From NCBI GenBank assembly GCA_036399175.1, contig DASWNP010000036.1, forward strand, positions 44,441 to 108,440: a DNA stretch of 64,000 nt, given 5' to 3'. The notes under the pieces were generated by a model, which made no database searches, was not told the origin of the DNA, and saw nothing but the letters and a program-made list of their open reading frames with translations. Positions within the stretch are counted from its first letter, which is position 1, and each line of letters opens with the position of its first letter. The position numbers and the translations under genes were made by a program. Origin of the DNA: DASWNP01 sp036399175 (GTDB taxonomy: Bacteria; Acidobacteriota; Blastocatellia; Pyrinomonadales; Pyrinomonadaceae). This document shows positions 1 through 9,210 of this stretch, in pieces.

Positions 1-965
1 TCGAGGTTGACCCCGCGACCGCCATCGCGCTTGGGGGAACAATCGGCGCGACCGCCGGACGCGACGCCGTCTCTACAGGGCTGCCCGTCGCGCAGCAACA
101 ATCTGAAATCAGCAACAACTTCGACCTCAGCTTCGGCTTCCGAAAGAGACGCTTCGACACGGAGCTAACGCTCTTTCTCATCGACATCAACCGTTCAATC
201 GTCAAACAGGCGCTCATCCTTCCGCCCGGCGCGACGGGGCTCTTCCTCGGCGGCGAGCGAATCACCGAACAACTACCGAACGGCGTGGTCTTCGTTGGCC
301 TGTCGTCAACGCCGGTGCTCGTGCGCGCCAACTACACCGATGCGAGGATTCGCGGCCTCGAATACGAGACTGAATTTCGACTGACGACGAATTGGACGTT
401 CGCTGGAAATTTCACCTACATCCACGCCGAAGATAAAGAGACGGGTCTGCCGCCGAACATCGAAGGCGGAACGCCGCCGCCACTCGGTTTCCTGCGCCTG
501 CGCTACCAGCCCGCCGGACACCGCTATTGGATTGAAGGCTATTCGACTCTCGCCCGTCCGCAAACTCGTCTCTCCTCGCTCGACCTCAGCGACCGTCGCA
601 CCGGCGCGACCCGCTCGCGCAACGACATACGCGACTTTTTCCGCAGGGGTGCGTGCATGCGCGGACTCGTCAACCCGGGCCCCGACCGCATCTGCGCCAC
701 AGGCGACGAGACTATCCTGATTCCCACCGGCGAGACGCTCGCGCAGTTGCAAAACCGAGTGCTCGGCTCAGCCGCGTCCGCGCCCCTCTTCCCTTACCTG
801 CCCGGCTACGGCATCTTCAACGTGCGCGGCGGCTGGCGCATCAACGAGAACTCTGAAATCGACTTCGCCTTCGAGAACATCGGCGACAAAACCTATCGAG
901 GGCCGAGTTGGGGCATCGACGGGCCGGGGCGCAGCGTTACGGCGCGCTACCGCTATAAATTCTGA
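1..965 (+). CDS. TonB-dependent receptor, C-terminal part (partial)
   Basis: The reading frame is open from base 3 to the TGA at 963-965, so the N-terminal plug and most of the barrel lie outside the window. The visible ~320 residues alternate polar and hydrophobic positions as in outer-membrane beta strands, include the family-typical phrase IRGLEYETEFRLTTNW, and end in Y-R-Y-K-F. A terminal aromatic residue is the usual BAM recognition signal of outer-membrane barrels. Family membership is clear at the level of TonB-dependent receptor/siderophore-type barrel; the substrate cannot be told. A hairpin follows the stop. Confidence 0.8.
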   Translation, partial: EVDPATAIALGGTIGATAGRDAVSTGLPVAQQQSEISNNFDLSFGFRKRRFDTELTLFLIDINRSIVKQALILPPGATGLFLGGERITEQLPNGVVFVGLSSTPVLVRANYTDARIRGLEYETEFRLTTNWTFAGNFTYIHAEDKETGLPPNIEGGTPPPLGFLRLRYQPAGHRYWIEGYSTLARPQTRLSSLDLSDRRTGATRSRNDIRDFFRRGACMRGLVNPGPDRICATGDETILIPTGETLAQLQNRVLGSAASAPLFPYLPGYGIFNVRGGWRINENSEIDFAFENIGDKTYRGPSWGIDGPGRSVTARYRYKF

Positions 966-1017
966 AACCACACGCCCGTCGCCCGCTTCGCTCTCAAAAA
1001 AGAGCCGAAATTCTACG

Positions 1018-1049
1018 CCGCTCAGGCGATATATCCTTCGCCTGAGCGG
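1018..1049 (+). terminator. Hairpin after TonB receptor, probable terminator
   Basis: Perfect 12-bp inverted repeat (CCGCTCAGGCGA / TCGCCTGAGCGG) with an 8-nt loop, 53 bases after the receptor stop. No T-run follows, so it may terminate weakly or protect the 3' end. Confidence 0.5.
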
Positions 1050-1459
1050 TCAAATCGCCCCACCCATACCGCCCCGCCAAAACATCTTGCCCGTTTTGCC
1101 AGATTTTTTTGGTGCAGATGAGTGCCTGAGTGGTTGACTATTCCACACAAATAATCTAAACAGAGTTGTCAGGTAATCGCTTCGGGCATAATTCCCTGCC
1201 TGTTCCAAAATTGAACACCACGCGCTAATTTGATTGCAAGCAAGCCCCGGCGGCTTTTTCCTAGGCCGTCGATATAGATTTTTTGCGCCTTCCGAGACTT
1301 CCCGCAGCCACCAACGCTGGAACCGTCTACGAGTTAAACGCTCATCCGAATTTCAATGGAACACGTCCACACCTTCGCCCTTCCTCGGCTAAGTCTGTCT
1401 GAAAAAGGCGCTGTGTGTGTCGTTCCCCTCGTCTGGTTAATCCTTCAGGAGAATAAGAA
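1050..1459. other. Intergenic region before the S8 protease
   Basis: About 410 bases without a convincing gene. An AGGAG ribosome-binding site at 1447-1451 sits 8 bases before the next ATG. Locally AT-rich stretches (1100-1160, 1270-1285) could hold a promoter, but I see no well-spaced -35/-10 pair. Confidence 0.5.
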
Positions 1460-4400
1460 ATGAAACGTCGCAGTCAGTTCGTCGCACTGTGTCTGGTGCT
1501 CGCCCTCCTGGGCAGCGCCGTGCTGCCGCCGATGCGCGCGGCACAGGCACAGAAGCTTCCCCCAGATAGAAACGCCCATGATGATAGAACCTCACCAAAT
1601 AATAGTGTTCAGGATAGAGTCGAGCCCGCCTCCCCTAAACAGCAGCCGCAGGACGCGCCCGGTCTCAGCGAAGTCGGTCGCCGACAGGTCGAGTCTTTGA
1701 TTCAGGAGAAAGAGTCGCGCACCAAAGCTCAGGCCAAGCTCGACTCGCAGCTCATCTACGCGGCCAAGATGCATCGCGGAGAGCCGATTACGGATGCGGT
1801 CGAGCGCCTCGAAGTCGATGTCGCTATCGACGAGCAGGGCTACACGCTCGTCGACATCAAGACGGACGTGACCAAAGGCGTGCTCGCAGCCATCAAGGCG
1901 GCGGGCGGCAAGGTCATCTCTTCCTTCGCGCGCGACAAGGCGGTGCGCGCAAGCCTCCCCATTGAGTCGATTGAGACTATCGCGGCCTTGCCCGAAGTGA
2001 GATTTATCCGTCAGGCTGCCGAGCCCGTGCTCGATAAGATTGACCGCAACAGCAAGAATCAGGTGAGCGACGAAGTTATCGCTCCGACGGCTCAGCCCTC
2101 CGCCGCGACGCGAAGCGTAAACCCTACCTCCGTGCCCGGCCTGCGTCCGGGCTTCGCCGAGCGCGCACGCAACGTCGGCGAAAAGCTCTCGGTCGCGCTC
2201 GCCGTCAGAGCGACCGCCGCCGCAGCCGCGCAGCAGAACGACCCTGAGCCGGAAATCGGCTCGATCAATGCCGAAAGCGATACCACTCATCAGACGAGAA
2301 CCGCGCGCAACTTCTACGGTCTCAACGGCAAGGGACTCAAAATCGGCATCCTCTCCGACAGCTTCAATTCCAGAGGCGAGTATGCGAGAGACATCGCCAC
2401 CGGCGACCTGCCCGGCCCCGGCAACCCTTACGGCTACACGACGCCCGTGACGGTCGTGCAGGAGAGCGGCTCGTCCGACGAAGGCCGCGCGATGGCGCAG
2501 ATTATTCACGACATCGTGCCCGGCGCGCAGCTCTTCTTCGCCACCGCCAACGGCGGCGAGGCCAACTTCGCCAACAACATCCGCATCCTGCGCAACACGC
2601 ACGGCTGCGACATCATCACCGACGACGTGAACTACACGCTCGAATCGCCTCTGCACAAGAGCGAAGAGGTGAGCCGCGCCGTCGACGATGTCGTCGCCGC
2701 AGGCGCGCTCTACTTCGCTTCCGCCGGTAACGCGGGCAACTTAAACGACGGCACTTCGGGCGTCTGGGAAGGCGACTTCAGAGACGCCGGCATCGGCAAC
2801 ACGGGCGGCATTGTGACCAGCGTCGCGGGCGGCACGTGGCACGATTTCGACCCCGACGCGGGCATCGCCACGCAGAACCCGATTAACCGAACGACTAGCG
2901 CCGCGCGCCCGGCCACGCTCTTCTGGTCAGACCCGCAGGGACTTTCCACCAACGATTACGACCTCTACCTGATTAGCGGCACGCTCGACACGAACGGCGA
3001 GGGTCGCGTCGTCGCAGCTTCGACCACCGCTCAGACCGGCACGCAAGACCCGGTCGAGGCATTCAACGTCCCCGGCTCGTCCACCGCGCCCAGCGGACGC
3101 AGGATCGCCGTCTTTAAGAAAACGGCTGCCCTCGTCCGTTTCATCCACGTCAATCTCAACCGCAGCCGCTTCTCTCCAGGCGTAAACGGCGCTAACGCTC
3201 TACCGGCCTTCGCGACCAATGGGCAGTCCAACGGCCACGACGGCACCAGCGATGGCAATGCGACCGCCGCCACGCCCGCCCAAAACCCCGGTCCCTTCCC
3301 CGGCACGCACAACTCGACCAATCAGGTCGAAACCTTCAGCTCCGACGGTCTGCGTCGCATCTTCTACAAGTACGACAACACGCCCTACACGCCGCTCGAT
3401 TTGACCTCGACCGGCGGCACTGTCTTACAGAAACCGAACCTGACGGCAGCCGACGGCGTTAACACGACCGTCCCCGGCTTCCAGCCCTTCTTCGGCACGT
3501 CAGCCGCCGCGCCGACCGCCGCCGCCATCTCCGGGCTCATCAAGGCGTCGAACCCGTCTCTGACTCCCGCGCAGATTCTCTCGGCGCTCAACAGCACGGC
3601 CATCGACATCGAAGCGCCGGGCATCGACCGCGATTCGGGAACCGGCATCATCATGCCCTACCCGGCCTTGCAGAGTCTCAACACGCCGCCGGGCGCGACC
3701 GTCGAGGCGGGCACTCCGACCATCACGGTCACGAGCGGCTGCGACACGGCGCTCAACCCCGGCGAGACCGGCACGATTACCGTACCTTTGAACAACCTCG
3801 GCGGCGCAGCCGCGACCGGCGTCAACGCGACCGTCACCTCTTCGTCGCCCGGCGTCACCATGACGCAGAGCACTTCGCCCTATCCGGATATTCCGTCGGG
3901 CGGCTCTGCCAGCAACACGAGGCCGTTCACCTTCAAGCTTGCGAACGACATGGCCTGCGGGCAGACCCTCAACTTCTCGATAACCATCACTTTCACGGGC
4001 GGACAGGCCAGCCCCATCAGCTTCCCCATCACCGTTCAGGTGGCGGGCACGCCCAGCAACACGGCGAGCACCTTCAGCTATTCGGGCTCACCCGTCACGA
4101 TTCCCGACAACAACTCTACGGGTGTCAACATCCCCGTCACCGTCAGCGGCTTCAGCGGTGCGGTCAGCGACCTGAACTTCAAGTTCGGCGGCAGCTCCTG
4201 CAACACGGCTGACTCGGCGACGACCAACGGCGTCAACCACGTCTTCGTCGGCGACCTCGTCTTCAAGTTGACTTCGCCCTCCGGCAAGACCGTCACCATC
4301 ATCAGTCAGGCCGGCGGCGCAGGCAATTCCGGCAACCACTTCTGCAACACCGTGCTTGACGACGACACGGCCAACGGCTCGATACAATCCGTCACGGCGG

Positions 4401-5989
4401 GCACGAACCTCAACACCGGCACGTTCAAACCGGCCAGCCCGCTCTCGGCCTTCGACGGCGAGAACCCGAACGGCACGTGGATTCTGAACGCTTCGGACAT
4501 TGGTGCGACCGACGTGGGCAACGTCACCGCCTTCTCGCTCGACATCGCGGGCTTCGACTGCCCGACGCCGCCCGCCGCCATCACCATTAGCGGTCGCGTC
4601 GCCGACGCTCAGAACAACGGCATCAGCGACGTTGTACTAACGCTGTCCGGCAGCGAGGATATGGCGACAATCACCGATGCCAACGGCAACTACTTCTTCT
4701 CGCTGGCAACCTGCGGCGGCACCTACACCGTCACGCCCTCGAAGGATGGCTACACGTTCAACCCGCCCAACCGCACCTTCGTCGCTGCTTCAACGCCCCA
4801 GACCGGCGACTTCGTCGGCACGAACACCATCACGCCGACGACGTTGACGAACGGGCAGGTCTTAATCAGCGAGTTCCGCCTGCGCGGTCTCGCCGGAGCA
4901 GAGGACGAGTTCATAGAGATTTACAACAACACGGATTCGCAGATTACCGTCGGCAGCAGCGACGGCTCGACCGGCGGCTGGCTGCTCGCCGTGCTCACCG
5001 CGAGCGGCACCTCTGCGATACCCCTCTACACCATCCCGAACGGCACGAAGATTCCGGCGCGCGGCCATTACCTGATAGCCAACACGAACGGCTACACCCT
5101 CGACGGCTACGCTAAGGCCGATGCCTACTACAGCTTCGATATTCCCGACAATACCGGCATCGCCCTCTTCAGGTCGGGCACAACCGGCGGCACGACCTTC
5201 GACGCCGTCGGCTTCACGACCCCGCCTCCCGGGTTCGCCGACACCTACCGCGAGGGCGGAGGCATGACTCCCGTCGGCACGACCGATGGGCAGTACACCT
5301 TCTACCGCGACCTGACGAGCGGGCGTCCGAAGGACACCAACAACAACCAGAACGACTTCTACTTCGTTTCGACGAACGCAGGAGTTTACGGCGGGAGACA
5401 GTCGGGTCTCGGCGCGCCGGGGCCGGAGAACACTTTGAGCCCCATCAACATGACGGGCTCGATTCCGGGCTACGTCATCGACCGCACGAAGGGCTCGACC
5501 GTCGCGCCCAACCGCGTCAGGAGCACCACTCCTTACAACGACACGCTGACGCCGACCACCGTCGGCGGCCCGTACCCGCTCACGCTCAGCGTCCGCCGTC
5601 GCTACGTCAACGCGACGGGCACGCCCGTCTCGCGCCTGCGCTTCCGCATCGTGGACATCACGAGCTTCGGCTCGCCCGCCGGTACGGCAGACCTCCGCGC
5701 GTTGACCTCGCCCAACATCACCGTCACGACCAGCGACAGCGAGGTTTGCGCCAACGACCCTTCGGCCAACCAGAATACGCCGCCCTGCGACGTGTCTGTG
5801 AAAGGTCTGACGCTTGAGCAGCCGCCCACCCAGGCGATGGGCGGAGCCTTCAACTCCACCCTCGCAGCCGGAACTATCTCGACGGGCTCGCCTCTCCAGC
5901 ACGGGCAGGCCATCAACGTCAACTTCCTGCTCGGAGGCCGACAGAGCGGCTCTTTCCGCTTCTTCATCATCCTTGAGGCGCTGCCCTAA
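1460..5989 (+). CDS. Secreted S8-like multidomain protease with Glu in place of the catalytic His
   Basis: A 1509-residue protein with a signal peptide (residues 1-31, ending ...RAAQAQ) after an AGGAG site. The peptidase domain spans about 290-715: Asp300 in GILSDSF, Asn424 in SAGN (oxyanion position) and Ser681 in FGTSAAAP. At the usual His of HGT the sequence reads SDEGRAMAQIIHDI, putting Glu341 there; this resembles the Glu/Asp/Ser arrangement of sedolisin-like enzymes. Later regions are a CARDB-like stretch (720-865), a proprotein-convertase P domain (868-1033), a carboxypeptidase-regulatory-like beta domain (1039-1110) and a lamin-tail-like domain (1132-1300). It probably acts outside the cell or on the surface. 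Catalytic competence is inferred. A strong terminator follows. Confidence 0.85.
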   Translation: MKRRSQFVALCLVLALLGSAVLPPMRAAQAQKLPPDRNAHDDRTSPNNSVQDRVEPASPKQQPQDAPGLSEVGRRQVESLIQEKESRTKAQAKLDSQLIYAAKMHRGEPITDAVERLEVDVAIDEQGYTLVDIKTDVTKGVLAAIKAAGGKVISSFARDKAVRASLPIESIETIAALPEVRFIRQAAEPVLDKIDRNSKNQVSDEVIAPTAQPSAATRSVNPTSVPGLRPGFAERARNVGEKLSVALAVRATAAAAAQQNDPEPEIGSINAESDTTHQTRTARNFYGLNGKGLKIGILSDSFNSRGEYARDIATGDLPGPGNPYGYTTPVTVVQESGSSDEGRAMAQIIHDIVPGAQLFFATANGGEANFANNIRILRNTHGCDIITDDVNYTLESPLHKSEEVSRAVDDVVAAGALYFASAGNAGNLNDGTSGVWEGDFRDAGIGNTGGIVTSVAGGTWHDFDPDAGIATQNPINRTTSAARPATLFWSDPQGLSTNDYDLYLISGTLDTNGEGRVVAASTTAQTGTQDPVEAFNVPGSSTAPSGRRIAVFKKTAALVRFIHVNLNRSRFSPGVNGANALPAFATNGQSNGHDGTSDGNATAATPAQNPGPFPGTHNSTNQVETFSSDGLRRIFYKYDNTPYTPLDLTSTGGTVLQKPNLTAADGVNTTVPGFQPFFGTSAAAPTAAAISGLIKASNPSLTPAQILSALNSTAIDIEAPGIDRDSGTGIIMPYPALQSLNTPPGATVEAGTPTITVTSGCDTALNPGETGTITVPLNNLGGAAATGVNATVTSSSPGVTMTQSTSPYPDIPSGGSASNTRPFTFKLANDMACGQTLNFSITITFTGGQASPISFPITVQVAGTPSNTASTFSYSGSPVTIPDNNSTGVNIPVTVSGFSGAVSDLNFKFGGSSCNTADSATTNGVNHVFVGDLVFKLTSPSGKTVTIISQAGGAGNSGNHFCNTVLDDDTANGSIQSVTAGTNLNTGTFKPASPLSAFDGENPNGTWILNASDIGATDVGNVTAFSLDIAGFDCPTPPAAITISGRVADAQNNGISDVVLTLSGSEDMATITDANGNYFFSLATCGGTYTVTPSKDGYTFNPPNRTFVAASTPQTGDFVGTNTITPTTLTNGQVLISEFRLRGLAGAEDEFIEIYNNTDSQITVGSSDGSTGGWLLAVLTASGTSAIPLYTIPNGTKIPARGHYLIANTNGYTLDGYAKADAYYSFDIPDNTGIALFRSGTTGGTTFDAVGFTTPPPGFADTYREGGGMTPVGTTDGQYTFYRDLTSGRPKDTNNNQNDFYFVSTNAGVYGGRQSGLGAPGPENTLSPINMTGSIPGYVIDRTKGSTVAPNRVRSTTPYNDTLTPTTVGGPYPLTLSVRRRYVNATGTPVSRLRFRIVDITSFGSPAGTADLRALTSPNITVTTSDSEVCANDPSANQNTPPCDVSVKGLTLEQPPTQAMGGAFNSTLAAGTISTGSPLQHGQAINVNFLLGGRQSGSFRFFIILEALP

Positions 5990-6082
5990 GGCGGCGCTTC
6001 TCTGAGCGGTCTCGAAAGAGACTTTCCGACAGTCAAACGACTGAGCCTCTAAGGCCAACTTTTGAGGCTCAATCTTAAACAG

Positions 6083-6122
6083 CGAGGGCGCATTCAACTT
6101 GATTTGAATGCGCCCTCGTTTT
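6083..6122 (+). terminator. Rho-independent terminator after the S8 protease
   Basis: Perfect 15-bp stem (6083-6097 with 6104-6118), 6-nt loop and TTTT at 6119-6122, about 95 bases after the protease stop. Confidence 0.85.
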
Positions 6123-6173
6123 CTGACGTGAATTTTCTGGAAGTAATTCCGGTTTGATGTTAGGCTCGAAATG

Positions 6174-6216
6174 TGTCCGGCCTTGAGGCCAGGGCGGTCG
6201 CCCCGAAGGCCGGACA
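6174..6216 (+). promoter_or_regulatory. Nested hairpin upstream of the zinc-ribbon gene
   Basis: A 10-bp inverted repeat (TGTCCGGCCT / AGGCCGGACA) encloses a second GC-rich repeat (GGGCG/CGCCC). It ends 74 bases before the next start codon. It could be part of the 5' leader or a leftover of the preceding terminator region; no function is established. Confidence 0.35.
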
Positions 6217-6290
6217 TGCCCCATAGCAGTTCTGCTTTTTGCCCCTGACATAAAGAATAGCGATTTTAAGGATCAGAGGTTCCCCCTTCG

Positions 6291-6866
6291 ATGTCCGGTT
6301 TTAATTTCTGCCCGAACTGCGGGCACAAGCTACAGCCGCAATTCGCCGTCTGCCCGAACTGCGGCACGCGCCTCAACCGCAACGAGCAGCCTCAGCCCTC
6401 GCCGCAAGCCTCGCCGACGCCTCCAACGCCGCCTCCTCCTCCGCAGTTTTCCATGCCGCCTCGCCCGACGCCGAGTCCGACACTGAATCCGACACTGAAT
6501 CCGACACTGAATGCTCCGCAGCCTCAGCCTGCTCGGCCTCTAGCCACGCCGCCGCAGCCTGAAGGGTACAGGCAGCCTTACCAGTGGATGGACACGGGCG
6601 AAGCCCCGAAGCCGGTCGTCCCGCTCTCACAAACGCAGGCTTACCAGCCACCCGTCGCTCAGGCGAACTTCTTTCCGTGTCCCGATTGCGGTCGAGCAGT
6701 TCCGCGCGCGGCGATGGCGTGTCCGAACTGCGGGCGCAGGTTTTCGCCGACGTCGCAGCCGCAAATGTCTCAACCGACCCAAGCCTCTTCGAGCCCCGTG
6801 CCGAACTGGGTCGGCGTTCTTCTCATCGCGCTTCTGGTCGCAACCCTCGTGCTCTACTTCTGCTGA
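6291..6866 (+). CDS. Double zinc-ribbon protein with C-terminal membrane anchor
   Basis: 191 residues. Two zinc-ribbon modules are visible: CPNC...CPNC at residues 7-25 and CPDC...CPNC around 125-145. They are separated by a long Pro/Gln-rich linker, and one hydrophobic helix (VLLIALLVATLVLYF) ends the chain. The linker contains a threefold T-L-N-P repeat from near-identical 12-bp DNA units at about 6478-6511. The topology suggests a tail-anchored inner-membrane protein exposing zinc ribbons to the cytoplasm. The next gene starts 7 bases after the stop, so the two are probably cotranscribed. Function unknown. Confidence 0.75.
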   Translation: MSGFNFCPNCGHKLQPQFAVCPNCGTRLNRNEQPQPSPQASPTPPTPPPPPQFSMPPRPTPSPTLNPTLNPTLNAPQPQPARPLATPPQPEGYRQPYQWMDTGEAPKPVVPLSQTQAYQPPVAQANFFPCPDCGRAVPRAAMACPNCGRRFSPTSQPQMSQPTQASSSPVPNWVGVLLIALLVATLVLYFC

Positions 6867-6873
6867 AAGAGTG

Positions 6874-7302
6874 ATGAAGTTTCAGTATCTACGAGACAAA
6901 GCTTTCCTCGCCGGTTGGCTCCTCTACGGCCTCAACCGTTGGGCGCTGAAGCCGCGCCTGCACGCTTCCGAAACCTTCTTTCGCGGCCATTTCAACGACC
7001 TCCTGCTCATCCCCTGCGTGCTGCCGCCGCTCCTCCTGCTTCATCGCAAGCTCGCTTTGCGGGCGTCGGACGCGCCGCCGAGCGCGCGCGAAATCGCGCT
7101 GCATCTCCTCGTCTGGTCAATCTATTTCGAGCTGCTCGGGCCCCTTCTTCTCAAGAGCGCGACCGGCGACCTGCGAGATGTGCTCGCCTACTCGACGGGC
7201 GGCATCCTCTGCTGGGCTATCTGGAATCGACCAAAGGCGGCGAAGCCTTTTCTCTCCGCAGGCTTCGTCAAACTCTCAACCGACAAACTCCACCACCCCT
7301 GA
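6874..7302 (+). CDS. Small integral membrane protein, unknown function
   Basis: 142 residues with about four hydrophobic helices. The motif-like phrase GDLRDVLAYSTGG near the C-terminus and HFNDLLLIP near the N-terminus are loosely reminiscent of VanZ-like proteins, but I do not assign it. ATG at 6874 is preferred over the adjacent GTG at 6871. It lies between the zinc-ribbon gene and a secreted protein; the gap to the latter is 12 bases. Confidence 0.6.
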   Translation: MKFQYLRDKAFLAGWLLYGLNRWALKPRLHASETFFRGHFNDLLLIPCVLPPLLLLHRKLALRASDAPPSAREIALHLLVWSIYFELLGPLLLKSATGDLRDVLAYSTGGILCWAIWNRPKAAKPFLSAGFVKLSTDKLHHP

Positions 7303-7314
7303 ATGGAACAAACG

Positions 7315-7902
7315 ATGAAAACTTCGACCCGATTCATTTTCGTCTTTGCCCTAATCCTCCTCATTTCCGCTTCGACCCAGGTGTCGGCTCAGAAGAAACT
7401 CTGCGCCGCCGCGCCGCCGTCTCCCTACAAACATAACGGCACCATCGTCACCAGCTTCGACACCGCCACACGCGGCATGCGTACCACCCTGACGCATCCG
7501 CGCATCATCAACGCGGGCGGCGAAGCCTTCTACCTGACCGCCTCCTTCCTGCATCGAAAAGCCGACCGCCCCGCTCCCCTCGCCGTCGAGATAGCATTTA
7601 TCTCAGCCGCCAAGTCTCCCAAACACAGAGACTCGCATAACCTCGTCTTTCTCGCCGACGGTAGACCCTTCCCGCTCGTCGTTCCCGCGCAGTACCAGAC
7701 CGCGAAGGCCGAGCGCGGACAGACCCTCGAAGCCACGAAAGTCACCGTCCCCTTCGACTCTCTGCTCAATCTCCTGCGCGCCGGTCGCGTCGCCACGCGC
7801 ATCGGCCAGACCGAGCTTGAGCTAACCCAAAACCACCTCGAAGCCCTCCGCGAGCTAGCCAGCCTGATAGCTCCATCGCCCAGCAAGTGGGCGACGAACT
7901 AA
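7315..7902 (+). CDS. Secreted hypothetical protein
   Basis: 195 residues. ATG at 7315 gives a clean signal peptide (MKTSTRFIFVFALILLIS, ending VSAQ) and has a GGAAC-type ribosome site 6 bases upstream; the in-frame ATG at 7303 directly abuts the previous stop and adds only MEQT. The mature part, about 170 residues, is predicted mostly beta and lacks recognisable motifs. Third gene of a probable zinc-ribbon/membrane/secreted operon. Confidence 0.6.
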   Translation: MKTSTRFIFVFALILLISASTQVSAQKKLCAAAPPSPYKHNGTIVTSFDTATRGMRTTLTHPRIINAGGEAFYLTASFLHRKADRPAPLAVEIAFISAAKSPKHRDSHNLVFLADGRPFPLVVPAQYQTAKAERGQTLEATKVTVPFDSLLNLLRAGRVATRIGQTELELTQNHLEALRELASLIAPSPSKWATN

Positions 7903-7904
7903 AG

Positions 7905-8003
7905 AAGGCAAAAGGGCAAAAGGAAAAGGCAAAAGTGAAACGGCTCTACTGCCGCTCACTTTTGCCTTTTCCGTTTTTCTACCTTTGCCCTTTGCCTTTT
8001 TCC
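7905..8003. repeat. Heptamer-arm inverted repeat (GGCAAAA type)
   Basis: Left arm 7905-7938 of 7-bp units (AAGGCAA, AAGGGCA, AAAGGAA, AAGGCAA); right arm 7956-8003 is its complement with an interruption. The inner 17 bp (7922-7938/7956-7972) pair perfectly around GTGAAACGGCTCT. It lies between convergent genes and could work as a bidirectional terminator. Confidence 0.8.
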
Positions 8004-9110
8004 TTATCTTGTAATCGTCACTAAGTCAGGCTCAAGTTTGTTTGTGTTTGCGCCTTCGGCGATGAGCTTTTCCGTCTCGGCGACGAAGGCTTCGACGATG
8101 TCTTCGCCCGCCACCTTTCGCATCGGCACGCCGTTCTTATAAATCATCCCGACGCCGCGCCCGAACGTGACTCCGAGGTCGGAATCGTGCGCCTCGCCGG
8201 GCCCGTTGACAGCGCAGCCCATAATCGAGAGATGAAGCGGCTCTTCGACGTGCGCCAGCCGCCGCTCTATCTCGGTGACGATGCCCATGAAGTTGTCCAC
8301 ATCGAGCCGCCCACAGGTCGGGCAGGCGACAACCGTCACGCCGCGTTTTCGCAGCTCAAGCGATTTGAGAATCTCCCAGGCGACTCGAACCTCTTCCTGC
8401 GGCTCGGCGGCCAGCGAGACGCGAATCGTATCGCCGATGCCTTCGTGCAGAAGAATGCCTAAGCCGATGGCCGACTTGATAGAGCCGCTGAAGCCCGAGC
8501 CCGCCTCGGTGACGCCGAGATGCAGAGGGTAGTCAACCTTCTCTGCGAGCAGGCGGTAAGCCGCGACCGTGCGATGCACGTCCGAAGCCTTGAGCGAGAC
8601 GACGATGTCCTGAAAGTTGAGGTCTTCGAGAATGCGTATGTGCCTGAGCGCCGACTCGACCATCGCTTCGGGCGTGGCCGTGCCGTAGCGTGCGAGCAAA
8701 TCTTTTTCGAGCGAGCCGCCGTTGACGCCGATGCGGATGGGAACGCCCTGCGCCTGCGCCGCGCGCGTCACTTCGCGCACGCGCTCGACCGCTCCGATGT
8801 TGCCCGGATTCAGACGCAGCTTGTCTATCCCTGCGTCGAGCGCCATCAGGGCGAGCCTGTAATGAAAGTGTATGTCGGCGACGAGCGGCACGTCGGGCAC
8901 GCGCTTGCGTATCTCTTTAAGGGCGACCGCCGCCTCCTTGTCCGGCACGGCGACGCGGACAATCTCGCACCCGGCGCGCATCATTTCTTCAATCTGCCCG
9001 ACCGTCGCTTCAACGTCGGTCGTGTCGGTCTTCGTCATCGACTGCACCGCCACCGGCGCACCGCCCCCGATTTGAACACGCCCGACGCGAATCGCTCTCG
9101 TCTCTCTCAT
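8004..9110 (-). CDS. ispG: 4-hydroxy-3-methylbut-2-enyl diphosphate synthase
   Basis: 368 residues, full length for the bacterial enzyme without the extra plant insert. It makes HMBPP from MEcPP in the MEP isoprenoid pathway using a [4Fe-4S] cluster. The TIM-barrel start (VQSMTKTDTTD) and the cluster cysteines C263 and C266 (ACPTCGR) and C299 (IMGCAVNGPGE) are all present. Upstream on the same strand is rseP, separated by a heptamer hairpin; dxr of the same pathway is nearby, so the block supplies isoprenoid precursors for UppS. Confidence 0.95.
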   Translation of the reverse strand: MRETRAIRVGRVQIGGGAPVAVQSMTKTDTTDVEATVGQIEEMMRAGCEIVRVAVPDKEAAVALKEIRKRVPDVPLVADIHFHYRLALMALDAGIDKLRLNPGNIGAVERVREVTRAAQAQGVPIRIGVNGGSLEKDLLARYGTATPEAMVESALRHIRILEDLNFQDIVVSLKASDVHRTVAAYRLLAEKVDYPLHLGVTEAGSGFSGSIKSAIGLGILLHEGIGDTIRVSLAAEPQEEVRVAWEILKSLELRKRGVTVVACPTCGRLDVDNFMGIVTEIERRLAHVEEPLHLSIMGCAVNGPGEAHDSDLGVTFGRGVGMIYKNGVPMRKVAGEDIVEAFVAETEKLIAEGANTNKLEPDLVTITR

Positions 9111-9116
9111 AAGATT

Positions 9117-9210
9117 AGTCTGGAGTCTGGAGTCTGGAGTCTGAAGTCTGAAGTCAAAGACGAGTTCTTTTGTTTTGACTCCAGACTTCAGACTCCAGAC
9201 TCCAGACTTA
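9117..9210. repeat. Heptamer-arm inverted repeat (AGTCTGG type)
   Basis: Left arm AGTCTGG x3 then AGTCTGA x2; right arm the complement (GACTCCA units). Spacer is AAAGACGAGTTCTTTTG. It fills the gap between the co-directional rseP and ispG, and the right arm contains the rseP TAA (9208-9210). Nearly the same sequence recurs at 29385-29477. Confidence 0.9.

Noticed and set aside
4862..6217. 451-codon minus-strand frame opposite the S8 protease
   Set aside because: Low-complexity Arg/Val/Ala translation, antisense to a well-supported multidomain protein; a GC-bias shadow.
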